Positions 1 through 7,839 of a DNA stretch of 64,000 nucleotides are shown piece by piece; the stretch's first letter is position 1, and every line of letters starts with the position of its first letter. The translations under genes and the position numbers were made by a program. The notes beneath the pieces were generated by a model. It worked only from the letters and a program-made list of their open reading frames with translations. It ran no database searches and was not told the origin of the DNA. The stretch covers positions 1-64,000 of the forward strand of contig NZ_JBHTBQ010000031.1 in assembly GCF_042664895.1 (NCBI RefSeq), in the 5' to 3' direction. Source of the stretch: Iodobacter arcticus (GTDB taxonomy: Bacteria; Pseudomonadota; Gammaproteobacteria; Burkholderiales; Chitinibacteraceae).

Positions 1-242
1 TTTGATTTATGCGCCCTTATTCCCCGCATGCTGCATGCCTTACTCATTGCTAAGCCTTGCCCGCGAGGGCGATTAACTGAGTAAGAGACATAATCAGGTA
101 CTATTTTATATGGCGCTAATTACAGGCAAGATCAATAAATTAGAATGCATTTTATTGTTGTAAGTATTAAGTGGTGATGTGGTGCAATTAATTAAAGTTT
201 GGTGCAATGTTATTGCATTATCCTCCTAACTCATTGATTTTT
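1..242. other. Left-edge stretch without a recognisable gene
   Basis: I see no convincing coding region here. The sequence becomes AT-rich towards 190-240 and contains two GGTGCAAT words, at about 182 and 201, before the truncated vgrG reading frame. A promoter for the downstream genes may lie here, but no clear -35/-10 pair stands out. Confidence 0.4.
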
Positions 243-371
243 ATGAATCCCAGTGATCTGTTTGCCTCATTTGCTGCTGCTTTTGATCAGGGGAGTTGTC
301 TTATCTCACTTCAGCTTGGTGATGGTGCAGCACGGAGCGATCAGCTATTAACGCTTCATTGTGAGTTTTGA
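243..371 (+). pseudogene. Truncated VgrG N-terminus (42-codon stub)
   Basis: An ATG frame of 42 codons ends at TGA 369-371. Its product aligns residue for residue with the first part of the intact VgrG encoded from 2285: both start MNP, continue with LxASFAAAF, and share LISL, QLGDGAA/LLGDGAA and a following acidic/aliphatic stretch. Nucleotide identity with 2285-2400 is clearly below identity (roughly three quarters by eye), so this is probably the remnant of a different, older vgrG paralogue. The stub ends where the zinc-ribbon gene begins, and its stop overlaps a possible TTG start at 368. It cannot form a spike. It may be a relic or a leader peptide coupling translation to the next gene. 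Confidence 0.7.
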
Positions 372-379
372 TTACAAAA

Positions 380-2155
380 ATGCAAAAAACAAAAATAGAA
401 TTAAATCCTTTGCAACAACAGACAATCTTGGCTCAGCTCAACGCAGTGGCTATGGCGCGTGGTGGAATTTGCTTAACAGAGCAATATAAAAACAGTGACA
501 CGATCATGGCTTGGCAATGCAGGGAAGGGCATAAGTGGCAAGCGAAAAGCTTTGATATTAAAGCGGGTGATTGGTGCCCTGTTTGTTATAAAGCAGACCG
601 AGCCATTGCCATGACTGCATTGGCCACCAAGCATGGCGGTGAGTGCAAATCGAGCTATGTGGATGAAGCAACGTTTCTGGATTGGCGCTGTGCCGAGGGC
701 CACTGCTGGAGCTCATTACCCCGTATGGTAGAAAAAGGGGTGTGGTGTCAGCATTGTGCATTGCAGAAAACGAACAATAAAATTGAAGTCCTGCATCAAA
801 TAGCCCAAAAGCTCGGTGAAGTTTGCTTATCGCATCGCTTTGTTAACGACAGGACCCGACTATTGTGGCGATGCAAAAATGGCCACAGTAAAGCAGCCGT
901 CTATGCCAATGTGCTTAAGGGTCATAGCTGCATGCTATGTGATAGGCAGGACAGAAAAGATCGGCTGTTTGCTAGGCTAGTGGATTTGGCAAAGGAGCTG
1001 GGTGGGGATTGCCTGTCTGATAGGTATGAAAACTTGAAGGAAGATTTTCGTTGGCGCTGCGGGGAGGGGCATGAATGGGTGGCAACGGGGGCTTCAATCA
1101 AAAAGGGGCAATGGTGTGCTTTATGTGCTGGCTATACCTTGATTGAGGAGAAAGGAGGAAAGGCTGTTTTAAGCTCCCTCACTCGTAATGAGCGGCAGAA
1201 GTGGCTACACAAATTGCAAGCAATGGCAATAGAGCGGGGAGGTGCTTGCCTGAGCACCGACTATGTAAATAACGGTGCTCACCTTGCATGGAAGTGTGCT
1301 AATGGGCATGAATGGATGTCGAGTTCAGCGAATATCTTAGGGGGGGGGTGGTGCCCACATTGCCTTAGGACGAGCACAGAGGATGCGCAGGCATTGGCTG
1401 TAGAACGGGGTGGAGAATGCTTGTCGAAGTTTGTTGATCGTTTTACCCCTCTGCGTTGGCGCTGTGCTGAAGGGCATGAATGGAAAACGAACTATGCTGT
1501 GGTTGCTCAGGGGGCTTGGTGTCCGGCGTGCGCCCTAAAGAATAAAAGGCTGGGTATCGAGGTTATGCATGTTTTAGCGGCCAAGTATGGGGGAAAGTGC
1601 TTATCGCAGCGCTATACCAATAATTCAGTAAAGCTAAGATGGCAATGTAAAAAGGGGCATCGTTGGGAGGCTGCGCCTGTGCAGGTGCAAACTGGGTTCT
1701 GGTGCATAGTGTGTAATAAAATAGAAAGAAAAGCACAAGCGCTCAAGCGCTTAAAGGCGTTTGCCATCGCAAAAGGGGGCAAGTGCTTATCAACAAGCTA
1801 TGTATCAGGTCAAGCCCCTATCGAATGGCGCTGTGCTAAGGGGCATCAATGGACTTCTAATGCGATTGCGGTGAATAAATACTGGTGTCCGGTTTGCTCG
1901 GGATCTCGTCTGACGATAGACAGCGCCCATGAGCAGGCTGCACACAGGGCTGGCAAGTGCCTGAGTACAGAATATATAGACAGTCATCATAAATTATCAT
2001 GGCAGTGCGAATTTGGGCATACTTGGAGTGCGTCGCTGGCGTCGATTAAGCATGGCAAGACTTGGTGCCCAGAGTGCCATATTGTCGCCATGCTTAAATC
2101 ACGCGCAGATAAGCGAAAAAAGAAGAAAAATAGGCGTGTCTCGATACTCCTTTAA
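380..2155 (+). CDS. Nine-repeat zinc-ribbon array protein
   Basis: The product has about 591 residues. Nine tandem repeats of about 60-65 residues cover nearly all of it. Each repeat follows the pattern GGxCLSxxY, then WxCxxGHxW, then a variable 10-13 residues, then WCPxC. The Cys of WxC, the His of GH and the two Cys of WCxxC are the likely zinc ligands. This resembles the probable zinc-ribbon family DUF4379, and that family call is from memory. Repeat 3 has lost the Trp after GH, and the spacers carry short basic stretches. The C-terminus is very basic (RADKRKKKKNRR), suggesting nucleic-acid contact. There is no signal peptide or enzymatic domain. The start could be TTG 368, overlapping the vgrG stub, or ATG 380; neither has a strong ribosome site. 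Placement between a vgrG stub and an intact vgrG suggests T6SS-linked cargo or a genomic-island gene. The function is unknown. Confidence 0.75.
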   Translation: MQKTKIELNPLQQQTILAQLNAVAMARGGICLTEQYKNSDTIMAWQCREGHKWQAKSFDIKAGDWCPVCYKADRAIAMTALATKHGGECKSSYVDEATFLDWRCAEGHCWSSLPRMVEKGVWCQHCALQKTNNKIEVLHQIAQKLGEVCLSHRFVNDRTRLLWRCKNGHSKAAVYANVLKGHSCMLCDRQDRKDRLFARLVDLAKELGGDCLSDRYENLKEDFRWRCGEGHEWVATGASIKKGQWCALCAGYTLIEEKGGKAVLSSLTRNERQKWLHKLQAMAIERGGACLSTDYVNNGAHLAWKCANGHEWMSSSANILGGGWCPHCLRTSTEDAQALAVERGGECLSKFVDRFTPLRWRCAEGHEWKTNYAVVAQGAWCPACALKNKRLGIEVMHVLAAKYGGKCLSQRYTNNSVKLRWQCKKGHRWEAAPVQVQTGFWCIVCNKIERKAQALKRLKAFAIAKGGKCLSTSYVSGQAPIEWRCAKGHQWTSNAIAVNKYWCPVCSGSRLTIDSAHEQAAHRAGKCLSTEYIDSHHKLSWQCEFGHTWSASLASIKHGKTWCPECHIVAMLKSRADKRKKKKNRRVSILL

Positions 2156-2284
2156 GGGGAGTGGGTTTGTTTGTGTCAATAGTGTGATATGCTTATGCGT
2201 AATGTAAAGATGTGATAAATATATTGTTATATTTTAGTGATCTTTGTGTAATATATACGCCATTATCACAATGGCTGCCTCTGA
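2156..2284 (+). promoter_or_regulatory. AT-rich leader upstream of vgrG
   Basis: These 129 bases are much more AT-rich than the flanking genes and contain TATATTGTTATATTTTAG and TAATATATAC blocks, which could supply a -10 element. No clear consensus pair or terminator is visible. The most likely role is the vgrG promoter region, and the AT-richness would suit H-NS-like silencing. Confidence 0.35.
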
Positions 2285-4942
2285 ATGAATCCTCAAGATC
2301 TCCTTGCCTCATTCGCGGCAGCTTTTGTTCAAAGTAATCGCCTTATCTCTCTTCTGCTTGGTGATGGCGCAGCTTGGGGCGAACCGCTACTCCCCCAGCA
2401 CGTAACAGGCAGCGAGGGGATTAATCGGGTTTATTGCTATCAGATCAAATGTCTTTCCCCTTCTGGTGATTTAGAGCTTAAATCGCTATTAGGCTTGCCG
2501 GTGGTCTTGTCTATTGCAGATGCCAAGGGCGATTCGATCGAGCGTTGCGGGGTAATTAGTCAGGTACAGCTTTTAGGCTCAGATGGCGGCTTTGCTAAGT
2601 ATTCGCTCACCGTAGAGCCGCCTTTTGCACTGCTCAGATATCGCCGCACTTCTCGCATATTCCAAGATTTAACCATTGTCGAAATGGTGAAGCAGATCTT
2701 GGCCGAGCATCAGGCCAAAAATCCGGTGTTTGCCGCGGTGCAAACCGTTGATTTCAAATTATCCGGCGAATATCCACCGCGCTCTTATTGCGTGCAATAC
2801 CGAGAAGACGATCTTGCCTTTGTGTGCAGGCAGCTCAAAGAATGCGGCCTTTCTTGGCGTTTTGAGCATCTGGCTGGAGACAACCCACAAGTTCAACTTG
2901 TCGTTTTTGATGATGTATTTTCGATTCCCGAAGCTTTAGACCCCATCGCTCGCTTTCACCGCGCCTCGGCCACAGAAGAAAGTGATTCACTCACGACATG
3001 GCAGACGCAGCGGCAAGTTGGAAGTAGCTCGGTGGCTTTGGCTAGCTTCGATTACAAAGCCAGCAGTACCAATCATAGCCAGAGCGATAGCGCGGTTGAT
3101 CAAGGCGATGGCGGCCAGCAAATCCAATCCAGCCTCGAATATTACGACCCACAAGCGCATTACTACGCCAGCGATTTAGACCAGCTGAACCACGATGCCA
3201 AGCTGCGCCAAGATGCTTTTGATGGGCAAAAGAAATCATTTACCGGCTCAGGTACTTTACGCAGCCTGCAAGCAGGCCAGTGGTTTAGATTAGAAGATCA
3301 CCCTGCTCATGAATGGGATAGCGCAGAGCAAAGGGAATTCGCTGTTACCGAGCTTAACTTCACCGCAAATAATAATTTGCCAGTGGATCTTACTCAGCAA
3401 CTTAGCCTTATTGCGCCCAGCTTACTCGTAGGAGCGGCTTTAGCCGCGAATAATCCCCCTTACCAAGTCCACTTCACCGCCCAAAGGCGCGGCCAGCCCC
3501 TGCTCAGCCATCTGGATCAGCAAGAATTTACTAAGCCCACCAGCCTAGGTCTGCAAACCGCCACCGTGGTTGGCCCCGCTGGTGCAGAAGTCCATACCGA
3601 TGAGCTAGGCCGGATTAAGCTCCAAATGCACTGGACTAGAAGTGCTGAGCACCCTGAGTTTGGCGCAAACCTAGATGACAAGTCTTCTTGCTGGATACGT
3701 GTCGCCTATCCATCAGCAGGCTCAGGTTTCGGTCATCAATTTATCCCTAGGGTGGGGATGGAGGTGACTGTAAGCTTTATAGAGGGAGACATCGACCGCC
3801 CCATCGTCACCGGTGTTGTCTATAACGGCAGCCATTCAGTACCCGCGTTTAGCGGTGCTGGTGCCTTGCCCGCCAATAAAACGCTATCAGGCATCAAAAC
3901 CAAAGAACATGAAGGCGGCCAGTATGGCGAGCTGCTGTTTGATGACAGCAAGGGTGAAGTCCGCACTAAATTATCCAGCGAGCACGGCAAAACCCAGCTT
4001 AACCTTGGCTATCTAATCCACCCAAGAACTGATGGAAAAGGTGAGCCGCGTGGCGAAGGCTTTGAGCTGCGCACTGATAAACAAGGCGCAATCCGCGCCA
4101 ATGGCCTGCTGATCAGCACCGAAGCCAAAAACGGCGCAAGCGGTCAGCAGCTCGATCACAGCCCCGCCCAAAGCCAGCTCGAATCGGCCTTGGCGTTGGC
4201 GCAAAGCCTAGGCGAAACGGCGACCAACCAGCTAGCCGACAGCATCGAAACCGGCGAAGGCGATAAAACCGTCAAGCCAGACAACAGCGCAGGCAGCAAG
4301 GCCAGCACCGGTCATCTTTACCACCATGTGCACGCTAGCAAAAGCCTTGAAGCAGGCAGCAATACCGACAAAGACGGCAAGAGCAAATCCCAAGACCAAG
4401 CAGGCCAACAAAAAATCATTCTGTTACACGGTGAGGACGGCGTAGCCATCACCAGCCCACAAAGCCAAACCATCGCAGCTGGCACCAATCTAGATTTGAT
4501 CGCCCAAAGAGACACAAATCAAACCTCCGGCCGCCGCTGGATACACAACGTAGGCCAACATATCAGCCTATTTGTAGCGGGGGTAAAAGATAAAGTTGCA
4601 CTGAAAATCATCGCAGCCAAAGGCAAAATCCAGCTGCAAGCGCAGAGCGACGATATTGAAATTACCGGCGATAAAGACCTAAAAGTGACGGCTTGCAAGG
4701 GGCTGCTCAGTGTTTCGGCTAAAGATGAAATCTTAGTCACGGCAGGTGGCGGCTATATCCGGCTAAAGGGTGGCGATATCGAGATTCATTGCCCAGGGAC
4801 GGTGACGATTAAGGGCGCGAATCATGATGTGAGCGGGCCTGCGCAAATGATGCCGCCTTTGCCGCAGTTTCCTAATTCAATTTGCAAATCCTGCATGCTA
4901 AAAGCAAAAGATGCGGGTAGCCCTTTTGCGAGCAAAACATGA
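2285..4942 (+). CDS. vgrG: Type VI secretion tip protein VgrG with DUF2345 C-terminal domain
   Basis: VgrG trimers form the membrane-puncturing spike of T6SS and carry effectors. The 885 residues show the gp27-like module (about 20-370, with the SYCVQYREDDLAFVCRQL block), the gp5 OB-fold (about 435-515, with DELGRIKLQMHW and GDIDRPIVTGVVYN), then a DUF2345 beta-helical extension (about 640-830, with GEDGVAITSPQSQ and IEITGDKDLKVTA). The C-terminus (HCPGTVTIKG, then a Pro-rich tail ending FASKT) shows no separate toxin domain, so this is probably a structural carrier VgrG rather than an evolved one. Its TGA overlaps the ATG of the DUF4123 gene (ATGATGA), implying translational coupling. No other T6SS structural genes lie in the window. 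Confidence 0.95.
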   Translation: MNPQDLLASFAAAFVQSNRLISLLLGDGAAWGEPLLPQHVTGSEGINRVYCYQIKCLSPSGDLELKSLLGLPVVLSIADAKGDSIERCGVISQVQLLGSDGGFAKYSLTVEPPFALLRYRRTSRIFQDLTIVEMVKQILAEHQAKNPVFAAVQTVDFKLSGEYPPRSYCVQYREDDLAFVCRQLKECGLSWRFEHLAGDNPQVQLVVFDDVFSIPEALDPIARFHRASATEESDSLTTWQTQRQVGSSSVALASFDYKASSTNHSQSDSAVDQGDGGQQIQSSLEYYDPQAHYYASDLDQLNHDAKLRQDAFDGQKKSFTGSGTLRSLQAGQWFRLEDHPAHEWDSAEQREFAVTELNFTANNNLPVDLTQQLSLIAPSLLVGAALAANNPPYQVHFTAQRRGQPLLSHLDQQEFTKPTSLGLQTATVVGPAGAEVHTDELGRIKLQMHWTRSAEHPEFGANLDDKSSCWIRVAYPSAGSGFGHQFIPRVGMEVTVSFIEGDIDRPIVTGVVYNGSHSVPAFSGAGALPANKTLSGIKTKEHEGGQYGELLFDDSKGEVRTKLSSEHGKTQLNLGYLIHPRTDGKGEPRGEGFELRTDKQGAIRANGLLISTEAKNGASGQQLDHSPAQSQLESALALAQSLGETATNQLADSIETGEGDKTVKPDNSAGSKASTGHLYHHVHASKSLEAGSNTDKDGKSKSQDQAGQQKIILLHGEDGVAITSPQSQTIAAGTNLDLIAQRDTNQTSGRRWIHNVGQHISLFVAGVKDKVALKIIAAKGKIQLQAQSDDIEITGDKDLKVTACKGLLSVSAKDEILVTAGGGYIRLKGGDIEIHCPGTVTIKGANHDVSGPAQMMPPLPQFPNSICKSCMLKAKDAGSPFASKT

Positions 4943-5712
4943 TGATTGATCTTTATCCGCAACAAACGGCCCAAGTTTTGATGCAGTGGCTAGAGCTGAG
5001 CTTAAATCCTGAAAATCACCTTTATGCATTATTGGATCACAGCTTTGATCCAAAACTACTTCGTAAAATGAAGGATCGCATTAGCTATACGGCTTTGTAT
5101 CAGGATCAAGGAGGGGATGTGGAAATCTCGCCCTTGCTCTGCATGCTGGATACGCAAAGCGAGCTGCAGGCACAGATTGAGCTTTTACTGCAGATCACTG
5201 CAGGGCAGCCCATGTTGAGTTTCTGGCTTAGCCCGCTCGATAGAGAGGCCATTTTTAGCCATTTTGCCAACTATTTTGATGTCACTCTTTTACCTGAAAA
5301 AATAAGCATGGTTTTGCGTTATGCAGATACACGCATTTTGCCCAACCTGCTTTCTACTTTTAACCCAGAGCAAAGTGCCATGTTTTTACGCCCCTTTGTG
5401 CAGCTGGCTTATTTTGATCGCGCAGCTAAGCCGGTGTTTGTGAGCGGCCTTCATCAGCAGCAGATTGCGGATACGCCGCTGATATTAAATGAAGTTCAAT
5501 TTAATCAAATGATGGATCACTCCCTGCCTGATCAGGTATTGCAGCAGATTTATCGCGATAAACTACAGGCGCTACTTCCCGAACAAGCGTCGCTGGCTTA
5601 TGCCTGGGTAAGCAATGAGTGTGTGGCTGCACAGGCAGAAGGCTTGTGTGAGTTCGCCGAAGTAACATCCTATTGCACGGCGCGTTTACAAGAGAGCAGG
5701 CCTTTGTCTTAA
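4939..5712 (+). CDS. DUF4123-family T6SS effector adaptor (chaperone)
   Basis: The 257-residue product shows family landmarks: YALLDHSF near residue 29, a central LRYADTRILPNLL block near 125, and a C-terminal region rich in Leu/Gln. DUF4123 proteins load a specific effector onto the C-terminus of the cognate VgrG, and are normally encoded directly behind vgrG and ahead of the effector, as here. The gene overlaps the vgrG stop by 4 bases. The ATG at 4939 is followed at once by a second ATG. There is no signal sequence, so it should act in the cytoplasm before secretion. The inferred client is the DUF2235 phospholipase downstream. Confidence 0.85.
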   Translation: MMIDLYPQQTAQVLMQWLELSLNPENHLYALLDHSFDPKLLRKMKDRISYTALYQDQGGDVEISPLLCMLDTQSELQAQIELLLQITAGQPMLSFWLSPLDREAIFSHFANYFDVTLLPEKISMVLRYADTRILPNLLSTFNPEQSAMFLRPFVQLAYFDRAAKPVFVSGLHQQQIADTPLILNEVQFNQMMDHSLPDQVLQQIYRDKLQALLPEQASLAYAWVSNECVAAQAEGLCEFAEVTSYCTARLQESRPLS

Positions 5713-5912
5713 AAAAACAAGGCATATCTAAGGCTGGTTTTGGAAATGCAGAAATCAAATGAAGCGTGTTTTTAAGCTCTGAATAAATCGGCATACCCAA
5801 AGCTTTTAGTCGGGAATTTATTGTAAATACTGGATTTTCATCTGTGAGGGAGTGCCGAAATGATGCGCAGATTGGTCCTCTAATAAGCTGAGTGCGGCAA
5901 TAGGAAATAACC

Positions 5913-6641
5913 GTGTTTAAAAAGTATCTATGCATCTTGTTTGTGCCTTTATTATTTGCCTGCCAGAAAGAGATTTCATCTGATGAAGGAGCGCTAGCAG
6001 CGGCCAGTAAAGTGCCTGCTGATAGCGTGACGGTGTCGGTGGATCAGGTGAATTACAACGCCGATTTAGAGATTAAATACACGGCCTTTGATGTGTCTGG
6101 CGGCAGCCCCAAAGAAGCGGTTGCCGGTGGGATTGTTGTGCCGCTGGCGGCAGGCGGGGCAAAAAGCTGCTGCGTGAATCTGCCTAAAGTCTGGCGGCCG
6201 GGGATTAAAATCAAGGTGGAGTGGCAGGAGGCAGATAAGGAAATTCGCCCTGAAATCTACCGGCAAACACTGGAATTACCCCGCTATCAAAAGCCAGGTG
6301 ATGTGTATCTGGTGTTTTACCCCGGGCATCAGCTGGAAGTGATTGCCTCGCCCGTGGAGCCATCGCACCCAGATTGGCCTGGAAAAATCAAAGCGCCTCC
6401 GCTGGAAGCTTGCATGCAAAAAAACACCAAGAAATTTTGTATGCAGTCGTTGCCGAAGTATCGATGGGGAACTCCAGACTGGATGGCGAGTGGTATGAGG
6501 GAGTCATGCCAAATAAGTAGCATCCAAACATCATCAGATCCCGCTGGCAATCAAGCTTCGTGCGAAAAGATGCATGAAGAATGTTTGAATAAATGGAAGG
6601 TAACAGACAAAAGAATGTGTTCTTTTGACTATAAGGATTAA
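5913..6641 (+). CDS. DUF3304-type lipoprotein, copy 1 (candidate Tle1 immunity protein)
   Basis: The 242 residues begin with a lipoprotein signal (MFKKYLCILFVPLLFAC, lipobox LFAC, Cys17). The body has VNYNADLEIKYTAFDVSGG, then KSCCVNLPKVWRPGIKIKVEW, a pattern I associate with DUF3304. Such lipoproteins are typically encoded next to DUF2235 T6SS lipases and are candidate periplasmic immunity proteins; that role is inferred. The start as read is GTG at 5913, after AGGAAATAACC. Residues 1 to about 183 are almost identical to copy 2 at 7105, while the last 60 residues differ strongly, apart from the shared DKRMC and DYK near the end. The gene is followed after 2 bases by the truncated phospholipase. 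Confidence 0.75.
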   Translation: MFKKYLCILFVPLLFACQKEISSDEGALAAASKVPADSVTVSVDQVNYNADLEIKYTAFDVSGGSPKEAVAGGIVVPLAAGGAKSCCVNLPKVWRPGIKIKVEWQEADKEIRPEIYRQTLELPRYQKPGDVYLVFYPGHQLEVIASPVEPSHPDWPGKIKAPPLEACMQKNTKKFCMQSLPKYRWGTPDWMASGMRESCQISSIQTSSDPAGNQASCEKMHEECLNKWKVTDKRMCSFDYKD

Positions 6642-6643
6642 AA

Positions 6644-7102
6644 ATGTCATCTCGATTCGCGGAATTATTGGAACGAACAGACTATCTGGCGCTAGAAAAC
6701 AAGGAGCGGCACATATTAAATATAAACTTAGACACCCACTCCTGCCTCACCTGCGAAGAAGACATTTTTCTCGGCTTTTTTTTCGATGGAACGAATAACA
6801 ATAAATATCGGGATACACCTGAATACTGCCATAGCAATGTAGCCCGTTTATACGAGGCTTATCCGGGCAAGGGCACGGTGTCGCAGCTGGCTTTAACCAG
6901 CGGCGCAGCCAAAGCAGATGAGCCTTATCTAAAAGGGCCGGGAACGGATCCGTATTTGTATCGTAAAACCTATATTCCTGGCGTGGGTACGCCGTTTAAA
7001 AAGCTGGGGGATAGCGGTGAAGATATGAGGCTTCATTTGCTCAGCACCAAGCCACGGCTTACCTCAATATTCAATATGAGTGATGCAGCACAAAGGAAAT
7101 AA
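6644..7102 (+). pseudogene. Truncated DUF2235 (Tle1-like) phospholipase, N-terminal fragment
   Basis: The 152-codon frame matches the N-terminus of the complete 715-residue protein encoded at 7839: CLTCEEDIFLGFFFDGTNNN, the YCHSNVARLYEAYPG block and the stretch to KLGDSG are nearly identical. After about 7018 it loses homology and runs through about 25 unrelated codons to a stop. It lacks the catalytic Ser (GFSRG), Asp and His, so it cannot be an active lipase. The first 30 residues also differ from those of the full copy. It is probably a remnant left when the cassette was duplicated or replaced. It lies directly behind lipoprotein copy 1, which may therefore be an orphan immunity gene. Confidence 0.85.
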
Positions 7103-7104
7103 CC

Positions 7105-7839
7105 GTGTTTAAAAAGTATCTATGTATTTTGTTCGTGCCTTTATTATTTGCCTGCCAGAAAGAGGTTTCATCTGATGATGAAGCGCTAGCCGCGGCCAGT
7201 AAAGTGCCAGCCGATAGCGTGACGGTGTCGGTAGATCAGGTGAATTACAACGCCGATTTAGAAATTAAATACACGGCCTTTGATGTGTCTGGTGGCAACC
7301 CCAAAGAAGCCGTTGCCGGAGGGATTGTTGTGCCGCTGGCGGCGGGCGGGGCCAAAAGCTGCTGCGTGAATCTGCCTAAAGTCTGGCGGCCGGGGATTAA
7401 AATCAAGGTGGAGTGGCAGGAGGCAGATAAGGAAATTCGCCCTGAAATCTACCGGCAAACATTGGAATTACCCCGCTATCAAAAGCCTGGCGATGTGTAT
7501 CTGGTGTTTTACCCCGAGCATCAGCTGGAAGTGCTTGCCTCGCCTGTGGAGCCTTCCCACCTGGATTGGCCTGGAAAAATCAAAGCGCCTCCGCTGGAAG
7601 CTTGCATGCAAAAAAACACCAAGAAATTTTGTATGCAATCGTTGCCGAAGTATGCCCCAAATTCTCAGCAACAAATTGCCGCTGAAATTCGCAGCAACTG
7701 CCAAAAGGAAAGTATAAAGTCTGATGGAGACGCATCTGGATGGGATAAAAAAGGCTGCGAAGAAATGAAATTATTCTGCAAAAAAGAAATGAACGTTGAT
7801 AAACGAATGTGTGAACTTGACTATAAGGGGGATGAATAA
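7105..7839 (+). CDS. DUF3304-type lipoprotein, copy 2 (candidate Tle1 immunity protein)
   Basis: The 244 residues have the same lipoprotein signal (lipobox LFAC) and the same CCVNLPKVWRPG core as copy 1, but a different C-terminal 60 residues (from KYAPNSQQQ to DYKGDE) rich in charged residues and Cys. GTG start at 7105 after AGGAAATAACC. The TAA at 7837-7839 overlaps the ATG of the complete DUF2235 gene at 7839 by one base, so the pair is tightly coupled. As a predicted outer-membrane-anchored periplasmic protein it is placed to neutralise a periplasm-acting phospholipase in self or sister cells. Immunity function is inferred from position and family. Confidence 0.78.
   Translation: MFKKYLCILFVPLLFACQKEVSSDDEALAAASKVPADSVTVSVDQVNYNADLEIKYTAFDVSGGNPKEAVAGGIVVPLAAGGAKSCCVNLPKVWRPGIKIKVEWQEADKEIRPEIYRQTLELPRYQKPGDVYLVFYPEHQLEVLASPVEPSHLDWPGKIKAPPLEACMQKNTKKFCMQSLPKYAPNSQQQIAAEIRSNCQKESIKSDGDASGWDKKGCEEMKLFCKKEMNVDKRMCELDYKGDE

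Noticed and set aside
2013..2207. 64-codon plus-strand frame at the end of the zinc-ribbon gene
   Set aside because: Overlaps the last zinc-ribbon repeat in another frame and has no domain or ribosome site.
5501..5935. 144-codon minus-strand frame across the end of the DUF4123 gene
   Set aside because: Half of it is antisense to a well-supported gene, the rest shows no domain, and its start lies inside the lipoprotein gene.
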